Shown here piece after piece: positions 35,401-47,232 of a stretch of 64,000 nucleotides of DNA (its first letter is position 1; every line of letters starts with the position of its first letter). Source of the DNA: Torreya grandis (lineage: Eukaryota; Streptophyta; Pinopsida; Cupressales; Taxaceae). The stretch is from assembly GCA_037957365.1 (NCBI GenBank), contig JARHVA010001189.1:3003501-3067500 (forward strand), read 5' to 3'. A model generated the notes under the pieces. It did no database searches and was not told the origin of the DNA. It worked only from the letters and a program-made list of their open reading frames with translations. The position numbers were made by a program, and so were the translations under genes.

Positions 35401-36880
35401 TTGGTTATTGAGAATGGAGAAGAGATTGATGAATCAATGAACATTATGCACCTCAAAATATTCTATGCCTAAATCATTCTAATGTTGATGTGTATATCCT
35501 AGTTATCAAAACATCAAAAACAAAAACAAAAATTATTATAAAATAAAAAATAAACTAACTTGTATAAAAATATATTGATACTTGGGGGTAGCCAAATTAA
35601 AGTTAATTTCACGTTTGGCCTTCATTGCATTGAATTTTCCATCATTTACATTTTGTCTTGCATATTAGATGTCATATTTGGTGATTATTTAGTTATTAAC
35701 TCACATAACACAAACTCTTAAAATGCAACTTATCATATCATTTCAGTTTCTCATATCACCCTATTATCCCATGGATTTTCAAAAAAAAAATTAACATTAC
35801 ATTGGTTATTTACTTTTTTCTTAGGAAAAGAGTACATCTATTTTCCCTACATCTTCTTGCAAGACTTAGATAATACTATCATGTTGCTTAGTCTAGAAGC
35901 TTGTCCATGACACAGTCTCTTCTTATATTTCCCTCTACATAGAAAACATTAGCATGATACCAAAAAAAATTATAACTTTACTCTCTTATCTTAGTCTTAG
36001 GTGATGAGCCCTTGCATCTTAATAGTTTCATGGGGCCAAGACTTGGGGATAAATTCCTCCCAAATAAAATGAGACCCTTATCTAAATCTTATGTAACATC
36101 AAATTCAAATTGCACATATCTATCCCTTCACTGATCTTCAGTGTTGAGCCCTTGAATATCACTAGTTGTATAGTATTAGCATTGGGGAGAGATGCCCTTA
36201 CTCACCTACATATAATATTTTATGATGAGCCCATGTGTCTTTCTAGTCACATGAGACTACATGTAGGGGGTCACAAAAATTGTATTGCATATTAAATCAA
36301 AAGGTATCCAATGAAAAAGTTTTTCAAAAAGCTTGTCTATATGTTTATGCTAACAAGGGTAACTTTATCCTATTTATTGATTCTGTTAGGGCTAGTTCTC
36401 TATAAACATCGCTAATAAAGTTAGCATTTTGTGAGTTTAGAAAGAAGTACATTTTCCCCCTTTTATCATAAGAATTAGGTCATTTTACTTTTCCATGCAA
36501 AATTTTGATTTTTTGGTTTTCATCTTCACCATTTCATACCTATGCTATTCCCATTTTCATTCCTTTGCTATAAATTGAAATTCATATGTTGTGTCAACAA
36601 AATAACTAGGTCATTACCTATAAAACAACTGTTAGCACTGTCACAAAGTTTCATGCATATCCATCATGTTTCATCCATTTGATACATTTTTGTTCTCGCA
36701 TATATAATCATTTTCCATAGCATTCCCATAAAAACATAGAGATACATGGTATATCCTCAATGTCTGGTCCTCTACTATTTAGTTTATATAATACGTCTCT
36801 TGTAATATCCATCTATGTATAGGTCATATGAGTCAAACATCTCAAAGAAAAAATACAAAAACAAAAAAAAATCAACAACA
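35401..36880 (+). other. Element E region downstream of integrase
   Basis: Noncoding and collinear with the reverse complement of 20661-22130. It contains three loosely similar blocks, each with TGAGCCC(T/A)TG, at about 36004, 36140 and 36217. The match to D ends near 36880 in an A-rich tract, and no LTR in the E orientation follows. Confidence 0.65.
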
Positions 36881-36887
36881 TATGAAA

Positions 36888-36951
36888 ATGGGTTGACTTA
36901 TTCTAGTTTTTAGTTTGTAGTTTTGTTTATTATAGGGGCAAGTCAACCCAT
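36888..36951. repeat. Perfect 12-bp inverted repeat at the E/D junction
   Basis: ATGGGTTGACTT at 36888-36899 is answered by AAGTCAACCCAT at 36940-36951, with a 40-base loop. It lies exactly where the plus-strand E sequence ends and the short D leader next to D's 5' LTR begins. Confidence 0.9.
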
Positions 36952-36961
36952 CATCTCAAAA

Positions 36962-37885
36962 TGTATCAAGGAAATATATAAAAGCAAATAAGATAAGAAG
37001 TCAAATTAAATCTTAGTCTAAACTAACTTAACCTATGATAGAGCTACAAATTAAAGAAACAAAATTAAATTATACCTTAGCCTAAAATAAAGCTTCCTCT
37101 ATTGTGATTTGAATTTGATTTGCTCTTCAAAATATGGTTGCTCACTCTTCCAACACAAGGGAAAAATGGGCAATATTGTGTATGAAATCTCTTATAATCT
37201 TAGCATAATAAACCTATATTGAATAATCTTGACTAAATTGGAGGAATAACCTCTAATTTATAGAATTTGGAAATGGATGTGAACCATCCATCTTGAGATG
37301 AAGATCAAGGGATGAGAATAAAAGGTAAATTTTAATTCATATTTAGGATTCTTGAATTAAAAACTAGAGTGGAGAACATTCAGGACTCACAAATGATTAT
37401 ATAAAATTCATTTGAGAGAAAGATATGATATAAAATTAGTAAGTGGATGTGAGGTGGATTATTAAATTAGATAAAATAATTTCATGGAAGATAATCAGAA
37501 TAAAGGTGGATTATTAAATTAGATCATGGAGGACAATGAGAATAAAGGTTGATTATTAAATTATTAAATTAGATCATGGAAGACAATGGGAATAAAGGTA
37601 GATTATTAAATTAGAATGGAGGGGGACAAGTGGAGCCTTTGGGCATGTGAGGATAATTTTGATTTTTTAGATTTATGAAAATTATGAGTTTCTAAAATCC
37701 ATGGAATTTTTAATTAGATAAATATTAGTTAATTAACTTTAGATTAATTTTGGGATAATAAAGTAGTGAATAGTGAATAGTGATTAGGGAAAATTAAGGA
37801 TCATTATAAAGGATTAGATATGATTATTTATTTAGTGCAAATAAGGTTAAAATCAACACAAAGAGTCTGATTTTAAGTGTCTACA
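36962..37885 (-). repeat. 5' LTR of element D
   Basis: 924 bp. On the minus strand it begins TGTAGACACTTAAAATC at 37885 and ends GATACA at 36962. A TATA box (TATAAATTAGAGG) lies near 37248-37260 on the minus strand. A tandem repeat at 37452-37615 matches the array in the other LTR. The sequence just inside (TTTTGAGATGATGGG on the minus strand) resembles the start of E's leader but not the Met-tRNA primer site, so the priming tRNA is unidentified. Confidence 0.82.
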
Positions 37886-37890
37886 AATAA
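37886..37890. other. Target-site duplication of element D (AATAA, right copy)
   Basis: Matches 9278-9282. Family A LTR sequence resumes right after it. Confidence 0.85.
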
Positions 37891-38285
37891 GTTAGTAAAA
37901 GGTTCAGTCATTAAATGCTTATAACTTGAATGGTTACTCCAATAGAGGCATGATGTGATTGAGGATCATTTAATTCATTTTTAAAATTGATCATTGGAAT
38001 AATAAACAGGTTAATCTAATTAATTACAATGAAAATGATGTGTTCAGGGTTAATGAACTGGATTATAATTATTATTTAAATGTGATTAATCATCCTTAGA
38101 AGATAGTATGAGAAAGTTCTAACCTAAAGTATTAAACAATTATTTTTGTTTGGTCTAAAAGACATTGACCTATATGGAAGTTTAATTCACATAAGAATGA
38201 GGTTAATGTTAAATTTAATAGAATCACATTTGGTTTTTTTAACTCATACAATAATTAAAATGTTGCTATTTTTATCAATGTTAAC

Positions 38286-38874
38286 TCTATTTGGACAAAA
38301 ATAAGGATTCACAGAGTAAGAACAATTATAAAGGGGAAAGAAAAAATTATCCTCTGGCTTTAAAAAATAGATTGTTGGTAAACTAAGTGGGAAAGCACAT
38401 AAAGTTTAATCATATAGTGGGGAATCTAGCTCTAATTAAAGAAGAATGAAAAAGAAGGGGACACTATGAGGAAAAAAAGAACAAAAAAACTTTGATCTTG
38501 AGGATAATCAACTGAAAAAGAAATATGTTTTAAGGATCCTGATTCAAAAATAGAGAAGGAACATAAGTTTAGGATGCCTATGATGTTTGGTCTATGAAAG
38601 ACATTGACCTATATCCTGGAAGTTTAATTCACATAAGAATGAGATGTTAATGTTAAATAATTAATAGAATCACATTTGGATATTCCTATCAAACTTAAAG
38701 ATTATGAGAACAATCATAGAAGGCTCATTAAGGAAAGCAGAATGAAGATGGAGGAGGTTACTACTATATGTGCAGCTGTTGATTGGAAAATGAGCTAATG
38801 AGGAAATAAAATCTTTAGAGGGGCCTAGTAAGAGGACCAGACAGAGCTTGAGGAAGAAAGCAATCAATGTTAAC
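38286..38874. mobile_element. 589-bp insertion flanked by an 11-bp direct repeat
   Basis: TCAATGTTAAC occurs at 38275-38285 and again at 38864-38874. The DNA between is absent from the collinear LTR at 46405-46415, where the motif occurs once. Within it, 38587-38690 is a diverged copy of 38150-38250, so part of the insert derives from the neighbouring LTR. I see no clear terminal inverted repeats. A short minus-strand ORF inside has no recognisable domain. It could be a small nonautonomous insertion or a duplication product. Confidence 0.6.
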
Positions 38875-39058
38875 ATACATTATTAAGGAACGACTACACT
38901 TAACAATTTCTTTAAGAAAACATGTATTGACCTGTACTATTTTTGAACTCACTACCCTTGATCCCTTCAAAACCTATTTTTACCTTATCTAAAACATACA
39001 TTATTAAGGAACGACTACACTTAACAATTTCTTTAAGAAAACATGTATTGACCTGTAC
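38872..39058. repeat. 66-bp direct repeat, 121 bp apart
   Basis: Copies at 38872-38937 and 38993-39058 (AACATACATTATTAAGG ... GACCTGTAC) look identical by eye. The other LTR copy has only one, at about 46408-46475, so this is a recent local duplication just upstream of the presumed TATA region. Confidence 0.9.
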
Positions 39059-39714
39059 ATTGAGACTACCCTTGCCTTATAAGAATGTAAGATGTTATAA
39101 AACATAACATAAGTATGGTTTTTGAAAAATCTCAAGAAGCTTAACCAATACATTTTACCTTTGATCTAACCTTCTTAAGCTACTTATCAATTGTATGTCA
39201 ATCTCATCCCTTGTTTATCAACTCTTTAATGTGTTCTAAAGCTTAAAATTTCTTTTAGAAACAGTCTTTTTCCATGATCACTACCTATTTCTTGTGAATT
39301 TCATATATATTAATTATTCAATCTTAGTATGATGATTCTTATATTAAATTTATCTTACTTCCTTAAATTGGTTGATTAACTTTTTTGATTTACCTACTGA
39401 GGTACCAACTATTTTATAGCTTGTACAGGTAAGTATGTAATTTAGTGATGGATTTGATATGAAGGCCACACTAATAGTACATGGATAGGCATTCTTAAGT
39501 GTATTTACACTGAATCACTTCTATCTAAATACTTAGTATTTAAAATACTTCCTAATGAAGTCATTGATAAGTTATGCACATGGTCTAGTTCCTGTGTTGG
39601 ATGTGACATAATTATAGATCTCACTTCATCTTTTCATTCTAAACTTTGATTAAGTATTTGTATCTAAGTTATTTATCTTATTTTTATGAAAAATGAATTA
39701 TGGTTTTTACATAT

Positions 39715-39726
39715 TGGTATCATAGC
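39715..39726 (+). other. Primer-binding site of family A copy 2
   Basis: TGGTATCATAGC, one mismatch from the Met-tRNA type TGGTATCAGAGC, lies three bases after the LTR end. Confidence 0.8.
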
Positions 39727-42018
39727 AAAGTTATACTACTTTAGTAAACTTTAGGGAATGTTACTTGTTTTTCCCATTGAATTATTGTTTGTTTCACCAA
39801 AGGATAGTGAAAACAAGATATAGAATAAAAACTAACAACTCAAGGGATGTTAACCCTAGTAGAGATAGAGGTAGAGGTAGAGGTCATAAAGCCAATAATG
39901 TTATAAGAGAGTAACCTCATGTTAGTAATGATGGTAGTAATGTTGAATCCCATAACCATGAGAAAAATAATTACAATGATAATAAGGAAGTAGTATTTAA
40001 TGGAATACTCACTACATTGAATTCACTTCAAAGCAAATTAGACACCCAAGAATGAAGGTTGAATAATTTAGAAGGTGTTCTACCTAAAAAAATTCCTCCT
40101 AGAGAAGAAAGGGAAGTTTTTGAGCAATAACTTCAAGATAACCCTATTAATGTGGTTGATCCTATCATTAATGAACTAAAAAAGTTACCTCCAACAACCT
40201 TCTTAGATGGAAAATTAGGTGATGTAGCTGATGCATTATTGGTTCACCTATAGAATTACTTTAATCTGCATAATATGTCCTCTAATATGAAAGAAAGAGT
40301 GTCTATTTATCAGTTAGTAGGAGCTAAAACTATTTGGTGAAACCATTTCTATGCTCTAGAGGGTTACCAACTAATGAATCTTACCTGGCCTAATTTTTAA
40401 AAGCATTTTAGGATGAGGTATATCAAATCTATTTTTAAGGACCAAAAAATAACTAATTTCAAATGTTAAAGCAAGAGAATATGATTGTCATTGAGTATGA
40501 AAATATTTTTTTGATTTTGTTGCATCATGTTAACTATATACATGATAAATAAACTAAATTAACCAAGTTCAAGTTGGGTTTGAAGGAGATATTGATGCAT
40601 GACATCAATATAACCAATCTGAATACTATAGTTGTTGATATTGAATTTGCTCATAAGGAAGAAGAGAATGAGAAATCTCATCAAAAGGTGAGGCAAGATT
40701 TTAATTAGAATAGAAAATAATTTAAGAAAAATAATTTATCCCCTTCACCAAATAATTTCAAGAAATATCATAAAAACTAGAGATTTAACAGGAGTACCAA
40801 TGGTTTTAATAAATTTCAAGGGCAGATTAAAAACTTCAAAAATCTGAATTATTCTAAGTCTACAAATTTTAAGATAAATCATACCCAAGGTAGTCAAAAT
40901 TTACCTTTCACTAGGGAAAATACCATTCTTGTGTCTCTTCAAAGAACTATAGTATGCTAGGAATATGGTGAGAATCACTATTGTAAGTATTGCCCCAAGT
41001 TGAAATCAATTCAATTAGCTAACCATAGGGTGTATGCAGTTATGGATAATAGAAACCCATATTTTCTAATAACCCCTATCAAATTTAGAGGTAAATTAAA
41101 TGATATTTCTATTTAAATTTTGTTTGACTCAAGATCAGTTGATAATTTTGTTAATCCAAAAATAATTAATAATTGTAAACTAAATCTTGTGACATTGAAG
41201 GATGATTTTGATGTTGAGTTTGACTCAAGCAATAAAGTGTTGATTTATAAATGTCTTGAATAGGTAAGCTTAGAATTAGGCAATTTTCAAACCCAAGTGA
41301 ACTTGTTTTTTACTCTTATTGGTTATTTTGACATTATTCTGAGCATGTAGTGGTTGAAACAACATAAATATAATATAAGTTTCTATAACAAAGTGATTAA
41401 ACAATGTGATGACATGGGAAAATTAGTAATAATTCATGGTTTTTTAAAACCTAAGGTATGTAAGATGATATCAACTATAGAGTTAAAGAAATCAATCCAT
41501 AAAGGATATAAATAATATGTTATATATATGTATTAAACAACACCTATAATAGAAACAAAATTCAAATAATATAAGTTTCTATAATAATTCTCAGATGTAT
41601 TTTCAAAAAAACTACTTAGTTTACCTACTAAGAGAGAGTTTGATTTTTATATTGATGTAACACTAGAGGTAGGCCCTATAATTAAAGTGACTTATTGTAT
41701 GAATGTAGTATATTTTTAAGATATAAAATCTATACTAAAAAATCAACTATAAAATGAAAATATTAGGTCAAGTGTATCACCTTAGGGTGCACCTATGGTA
41801 TTTGTGAAAAACAAGGATGGAACCTTGCGATTGTGTGTTGACTATCACATGCTTAAAAAGTTTACTATTAAGAATCATTATCCTTTACCTAGGATAGATG
41901 ATCTATTTGATAAAATTAAAGATGTAACTATATTTTCTAAGATAGACTTGAGATCATGCTATCACTAGCTAAGAATCAAGGATGAAGGCATTCATAAGAC
42001 TACCTTTAGAATTGGGAT
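39727..42018 (+). pseudogene. Family A copy 2: degenerate gag, protease, truncated RT
   Basis: The Gag start region (AACCCTAGTAGAGATAGAGGTAG-type, Arg/Gly-rich) is near 39850, but its ATG now reads ATA. A Gag capsid-like region follows at 40150-40700. The zinc knuckle at about 40958-40998 has lost one coding position to TAG. Protease is near 41120-41350 and the RT fingers ([32 protein letters not shown]) at 41800-41990. RT ends after HKTTFR at about 42010 and joins LTR sequence, exactly as in copy 1. Stops and frameshifts are dense. It would never have encoded a full RT, RNase H or integrase in this form. Confidence 0.78.
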
Positions 42019-45000
42019 ATACTTTTCATTACAACATTAGTATATTCATGATTAATGAGTTATTGATTTAACATTCAATTTAGTTGTAATTATTTAATTT
42101 ATTTTTATTAAATTTATTGATATTATATAGTATAAATATTATTTATGGTTTATCATGACTACATGTACTAGATATGAGCTAGGTTGGATGTGACTTTGAG
42201 CAGTTGGTTGAGGCCAAGAAAGTGAATAAAAACTAATAATGAACTTATAATTGAAATAATAAGCTTTGATTGTTAAAAATTATTTAATTCAAAATTTATA
42301 TGCATGTTTTAAAGTGATTAATGTCATCATTTTTGAGTTTTATTTCCTTGTTGAATTGGTCATTTAATTGGTTTTGACTTCTTACTCTATCATTACTTTA
42401 TCAATTAATTTTGACTCCTAGATCTAGTCGACATTTGTTGGCATTGATAATATGTGTTTAGTCTATTTTTGATCTTTATGATTCTCATCTATCTTAATTG
42501 ACTTGTCATCTTGTGACATTGCATTGGTATTTAAATTATATCTTGCTCATAGTTAGAATATTGTTTTGTGTTTGGACTCTTTAGTGGTATGGATGACTGG
42601 TCATAGTCCTGTTCTATTTTGATGAATGACATTAACCATTATTATGGTTCAAAGGCATTTAAAAAAATTAATTTGTCTTCATCTTATGGTTTAATTCTTG
42701 AAGTTCATCATTTTTTGGGATTCTTTTTTAACTCAGGTTATTATGACCAAGTCTTGGCTTAGCTTTTCTAAGGTAAGGTAATTTGGAGGACATGACCAAC
42801 CATGGGCATAAAACTAGTTAAATTATTGGGTTGTGTTTGTGACTTTAACATATGGCATTAGCTCTCCATTAAATTCAAAATGTGTCAAGAATCTTCCCAA
42901 CCCTATTAGGGTTCTTTCATTTTTTCTTATCATTTGGAATCTTTATGCTTGGGGAAAATCTACCAAAATTTGGGCATGACAACCAAGGGAAATAAAACTT
43001 AAGTTAGTTGCATGAGTTTTTATCGAAGCTTGAACTATATTGAGTCATTTTTATTATCATCCCCATGGGAGTTTTTGTGTATTTTATAGTGGTTCAAGTT
43101 AGATTTAAGGGCCAACTAGTATTTTGAATTTGTGTGGGTAAATGAGGGTGGAAGTTGGAAATTATTTGTGAAGGTAAGGAATCACTCTTCTATGTCATAC
43201 TTTTGCATTGTTTTGAATGTAACTCAAATAAGTAATTCAACTCAAATTATGATTTGTATTTTTGACTTGGAATTTTTGGTTTGAATTAGGTTTTTAGTAT
43301 TAAAATAAAACATAGTTATTTTATTATTGGTTGGTATATAAATAAATTGGTTTAATGAATTAAAATGTTGAGTAAATCTTGTAGTGTTTTGTGTTTTAGT
43401 TCTATTTTTTGTGTTTATTTTCAATAATAATAACATGGCATCCATTAGGGATCAACCATGGTAGATGGTTGATTATTTCTAAGTGTATGCATTTTTAAGT
43501 CCATTTTATTATTATGGAGCTGTGTTTTTATTTTGGTTATACCAATTTAAGGCCACAATTGTGCATATAGTTTAAAAGGTTTTGGACTAGGTAAAATGCT
43601 ATTTTTAATATTAGAAACATAGGATTTAAACACTCAAGTTTTTACTAGGGATATTATATTTGTTTTGATCACCAGTTGTGCATGATTTAAATGTGACCAT
43701 GAATGGAAAACATAATGTTTTTGAGCTTTATTATTGGTTATAAATGTTATTAGGTTTGAGTAAAATAATATATTTTTTTGTTTGGATTAAAATTTTGTAC
43801 TTATAGGCTATTATTTTTATCATTGAGGGTTTTGAATTATGTAGTTAATTCTTTTTTTATCATTGATTAGATTTATATTCATGATGGGTTGCTAAGAGTT
43901 GAGAAGATTTGACAATTTGACTTCTTTTATCATCATGTTTTCATCTTTATTATTTATATCATGATGGTGGATAAATTCAAATGATTATTTACTCATGATT
44001 AATAAAGACTATATTTTTTAATCAAATTTGAATTGTACTTTTACACTATGTAATATGGATTTCTTGGGTTATGTTTTGAGGTATTTATTAGACTGCTACA
44101 AGTTGATAATATTTTTGATGAAGGTTTTATGTTATTATTTGAGTGTGTGGTTTAGTTCATTTTATTAAAAGTTATTTGATACATTTAAGTTCATTTTTAT
44201 TAGATGTAAATATTTAAATAATATTGTTTGTATTTGAGGTTACAAGTAGTAATACAATTAAATTTATTTTTGGTGTTGTACCCTACCAATGGGTTAGGGC
44301 TTGCAGGTTCAATGTCATGGATTGTACTCTTAATATTCAATATTATAAGGCTCCAATAGTATCATTAGTATTTGAAATAACTATAAAGGTGTTAATATTG
44401 TTAGCCATGAATGTAAACAGTCTTGTTTGAATGTTTTCATCATTTGGTTTTTTAAGTCAAGCTCAGTAATAATTATACCTTCCTCACTTCTCTTATCTAG
44501 ATAGAATCACATTTAACTTATGGATGGGGTGGTCTAGGGTCACTTATGGTTAGTCTCATTGGGATTGAATAAATGGGTGTTTAATTTATTTGTTTGCGTT
44601 TGGGAGATTATTTGTTCTAATTGTTGAAGATTAATTATTTTGACAATTGATTGTAAAATTAATTGATGTATAATTTATTTCATTGATTATATATAAGATG
44701 TGTTATGATATACAATGTAAAGGTATGAATAGATAAATTAAATTGTTTGGTATTTATAAAATGGAGTTTGATATTTTAGATCATTAATTATTATATCCAT
44801 TTACATATGTATCTAGATAAGTGGAATTTTATATTCATTAAATCATTGAAATACTAGTAAAATGATGTCCACTATTGTAATCTATGCATTTTTGTTGATC
44901 ATTTATTTGTTAAATATTATATGTATTGAGATTTTTTTTTAAATCATAGTTTCATTTAAACCTTACATTATTATACCTAAATGGATTATGTTGATGCAAC

Positions 45001-45291
45001 TTGAATAATGAAAATAAAATTAAACATAAATATTGTAATATGTATATGTATATGTATGCTTAAAAATTATTAAGTGTTATGTTTAAATTTAGAAGGAGGA
45101 TATTTTTATTTTCATGGATGAACACGTTAATTTAGTTATTATATGTTATGAATATTTGGTTAAAATTCTTGATAAAGTTTTTATGACCATTCAAACTATC
45201 AATTTTTTAATCTCATGGAGATGGTTTTGAGTTAGTAAGATATTGAAATAGATAACTGGTTTTTTTGAATTAAGTTGTTAAGGTTCATTTG

Positions 45292-45297
<6 letters not shown>

Positions 45298-45365
<68 letters not shown>
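45298..45365. repeat. (TA)n microsatellite, 68 bp
   Basis: A pure TA run in LTR2. The matching place in LTR1 (about 8690-8702) has only a few repeats. Confidence 0.95.
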
Positions 45366-45373
<8 letters not shown>

Positions 45374-45883
45374 TACATATATGTCCTTAAGTGGAATAAT
45401 TATATTATTTAATCAAGATAAATTGTGTTAATTATTATTATATATCATTGTGTTGTGACATGTTAAACCTAAGTCTATATAAAGAATTTAAAATTACCGT
45501 AAACTCTCCAAATCACCATCATGAAGTTGGAATAATTGATAAGATTATTTTAGGGACTTTCAAAGAAGACATTTAAGTCCAATAAACTCTTAAGGATTAT
45601 TAATATTGTAATCTTTTGCAATTATGGGATGGAGTGTTAATTGGACTACAATAAATATAAGATTTATATTAAGATATGAAAGGATACAAATGCTAATAAA
45701 TTATTTGTTAAGGATTAAATTTAAAATAACTCTAAAAGTGATCAAGGTTAAATATATTCTAAGGATCATAAGAAGGAAACCATTTCAAATAAAAACTAGT
45801 ATATCACTAATGAAGTGATATGACTATTTTGGATAGTCTTGTATATTCACATGGAACTTAATATATAAATAAATGATATTAAA

Positions 45884-46002
<119 letters not shown>

Positions 46003-47144
46003 AAGATAATTTGGTAAATAATTTTGTAAATGGTTCATTCATTAAATGCTTATAAGTCAAATGTTTATTCCAATAGAGGCATGATGTGATTAAGGATCAT
46101 CTAATTCATTCTTGGAATCGATCACTAGAATAATAAACAAGTTAATATAATTAATTAAATTAAAATGATGTGTTTGAGGTTAATAAATTGAATTATAATC
46201 ATTATTTGGAAGTGATTAATCTTATTTAGAAGATAAGTATGAGAAATTTCTAACCTAAATTATTAAAAAATTATGTTTATTTGGTCTAAAGAACATTGAA
46301 CTATATGGAAGTTTAATTCACATAAGAATGAGGTTAATGATAAATCTAATAGCAATGCATTTGGTTCTTTGAACTCATGTGGTAATTAAAATGTTTATGT
46401 TTTTAGGAATGTTAACATAAATTATTAAGGAATGAATACACTTAATAATATCTTTAATCATACATGTATTGACCTATACCTTGAGCTACCCTGCCTTATA
46501 AAAAGGTAAGATGTTCCAAAACATAACATAAGCATGGTTATTGAAACATCTCAAGAAGCTTAACCAATACATTTTACCTTTGATCTAGCCTTCTTAAGCT
46601 ACCTAACAATGGGATGAAAATCTCATCCCTTGATTGTTTATAAACTATATAATGTGTTCTAAAGCTTTAAATTTATTTTGGATAAAACATTTTTCCATGA
46701 TCACTACCTGTTGCTTGTGAATCTGATAAATATTGTTTATGCGAGCTTAGTATGATTATTTTTTTATTGAATTTGTCTTACTTCCTTCAATTGGTTGATG
46801 AAAAATTCTAATTTACCCATTGAGTTACCATCTATTTTATATCTTATAAAGGTACTCGGATATGTACATAATTTAGTGATAAATTTGATAGGAAGGCCAC
46901 ACTAATAGTACATGGATAGGCATTCATAAGTGTATTTACATTGAATCACTTCTATTTGAATACTTAGTATTTAAAATGCTTCCTAATGAAGTCTTTGATA
47001 AGTTATGTATATGTTGTAGTTCCTATGTTGGGTATGACACAATATGGATCTCACTTCATCTTTTCATGCTAAACTATGATTAAGTATTTGTATCATAATT
47101 TTTTATATTAGTGATATTAAAAATAAATGATGGTTGTTACATAT

Positions 47145-47156
47145 TGGTATAATAGC
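47145..47156 (+). other. Primer-binding site of family A copy 3 (decayed)
   Basis: TGGTATAATAGC in the same position relative to the LTR end as in copy 2, with two mismatches to the Met-tRNA type site. Confidence 0.75.
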
Positions 47157-47232
47157 ACAATTATACTACTCTAGGGAACTTTGGGGAATGTTACCTATTT
47201 TTTTCCTACTAAATTATTGTTTATTTCACCAT

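Larger units (their letters stand above)
9283..37885 (-). mobile_element. Element D: giant rearranged Tat-lineage Ty3/gypsy retrotransposon
   Basis: The element spans 28.6 kb, or about 23.4 kb without nested element B. It is bounded by LTRs in the same orientation and an AATAA duplication. The minus orientation follows from three signs. On the minus strand the LTR reads TGTAGACAC...GATACA, with a TATA box (CTATAAATTAGAGG) at its expected place near 37260. A purine tract (AAAGAGGGGTAAAA on the minus strand) abuts the LTR at 15354. The minus-strand pol reads toward that tract. Tat lineage is supported by the RT, by a second RNase H domain and by the long repeat-rich 3' region. Internally it contains a plus-strand related copy (E, 25755-36880) and a duplicated integrase, so it is not a normal element. 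Confidence 0.75.
37891..39711 (+). repeat. Family A LTR1, right part
   Basis: Collinear with 46020-47141 (for example TTCATTAAATGCTTATAA and CCAATAGAGGCATGATGTGATT). It ends TTTTTACA at 39711, three bases before a Met-tRNA type PBS, as an LTR should. A TATA-like CCTTATAAGAATG follows ACCTGTACATTGAG near 39072. Compared with the other copy it carries a 589-bp insertion and a 121-bp tandem duplication. Confidence 0.78.

Noticed and set aside
38670..38876. 68-codon minus-strand ORF
   Set aside because: It lies in an insertion partly derived from LTR sequence. No motif or homologue is recognisable.
44224..44430. Short ORF in LTR2
   Set aside because: The collinear position in LTR1 (about 7615-7820) does not keep the frame, so there is no sign of coding constraint.
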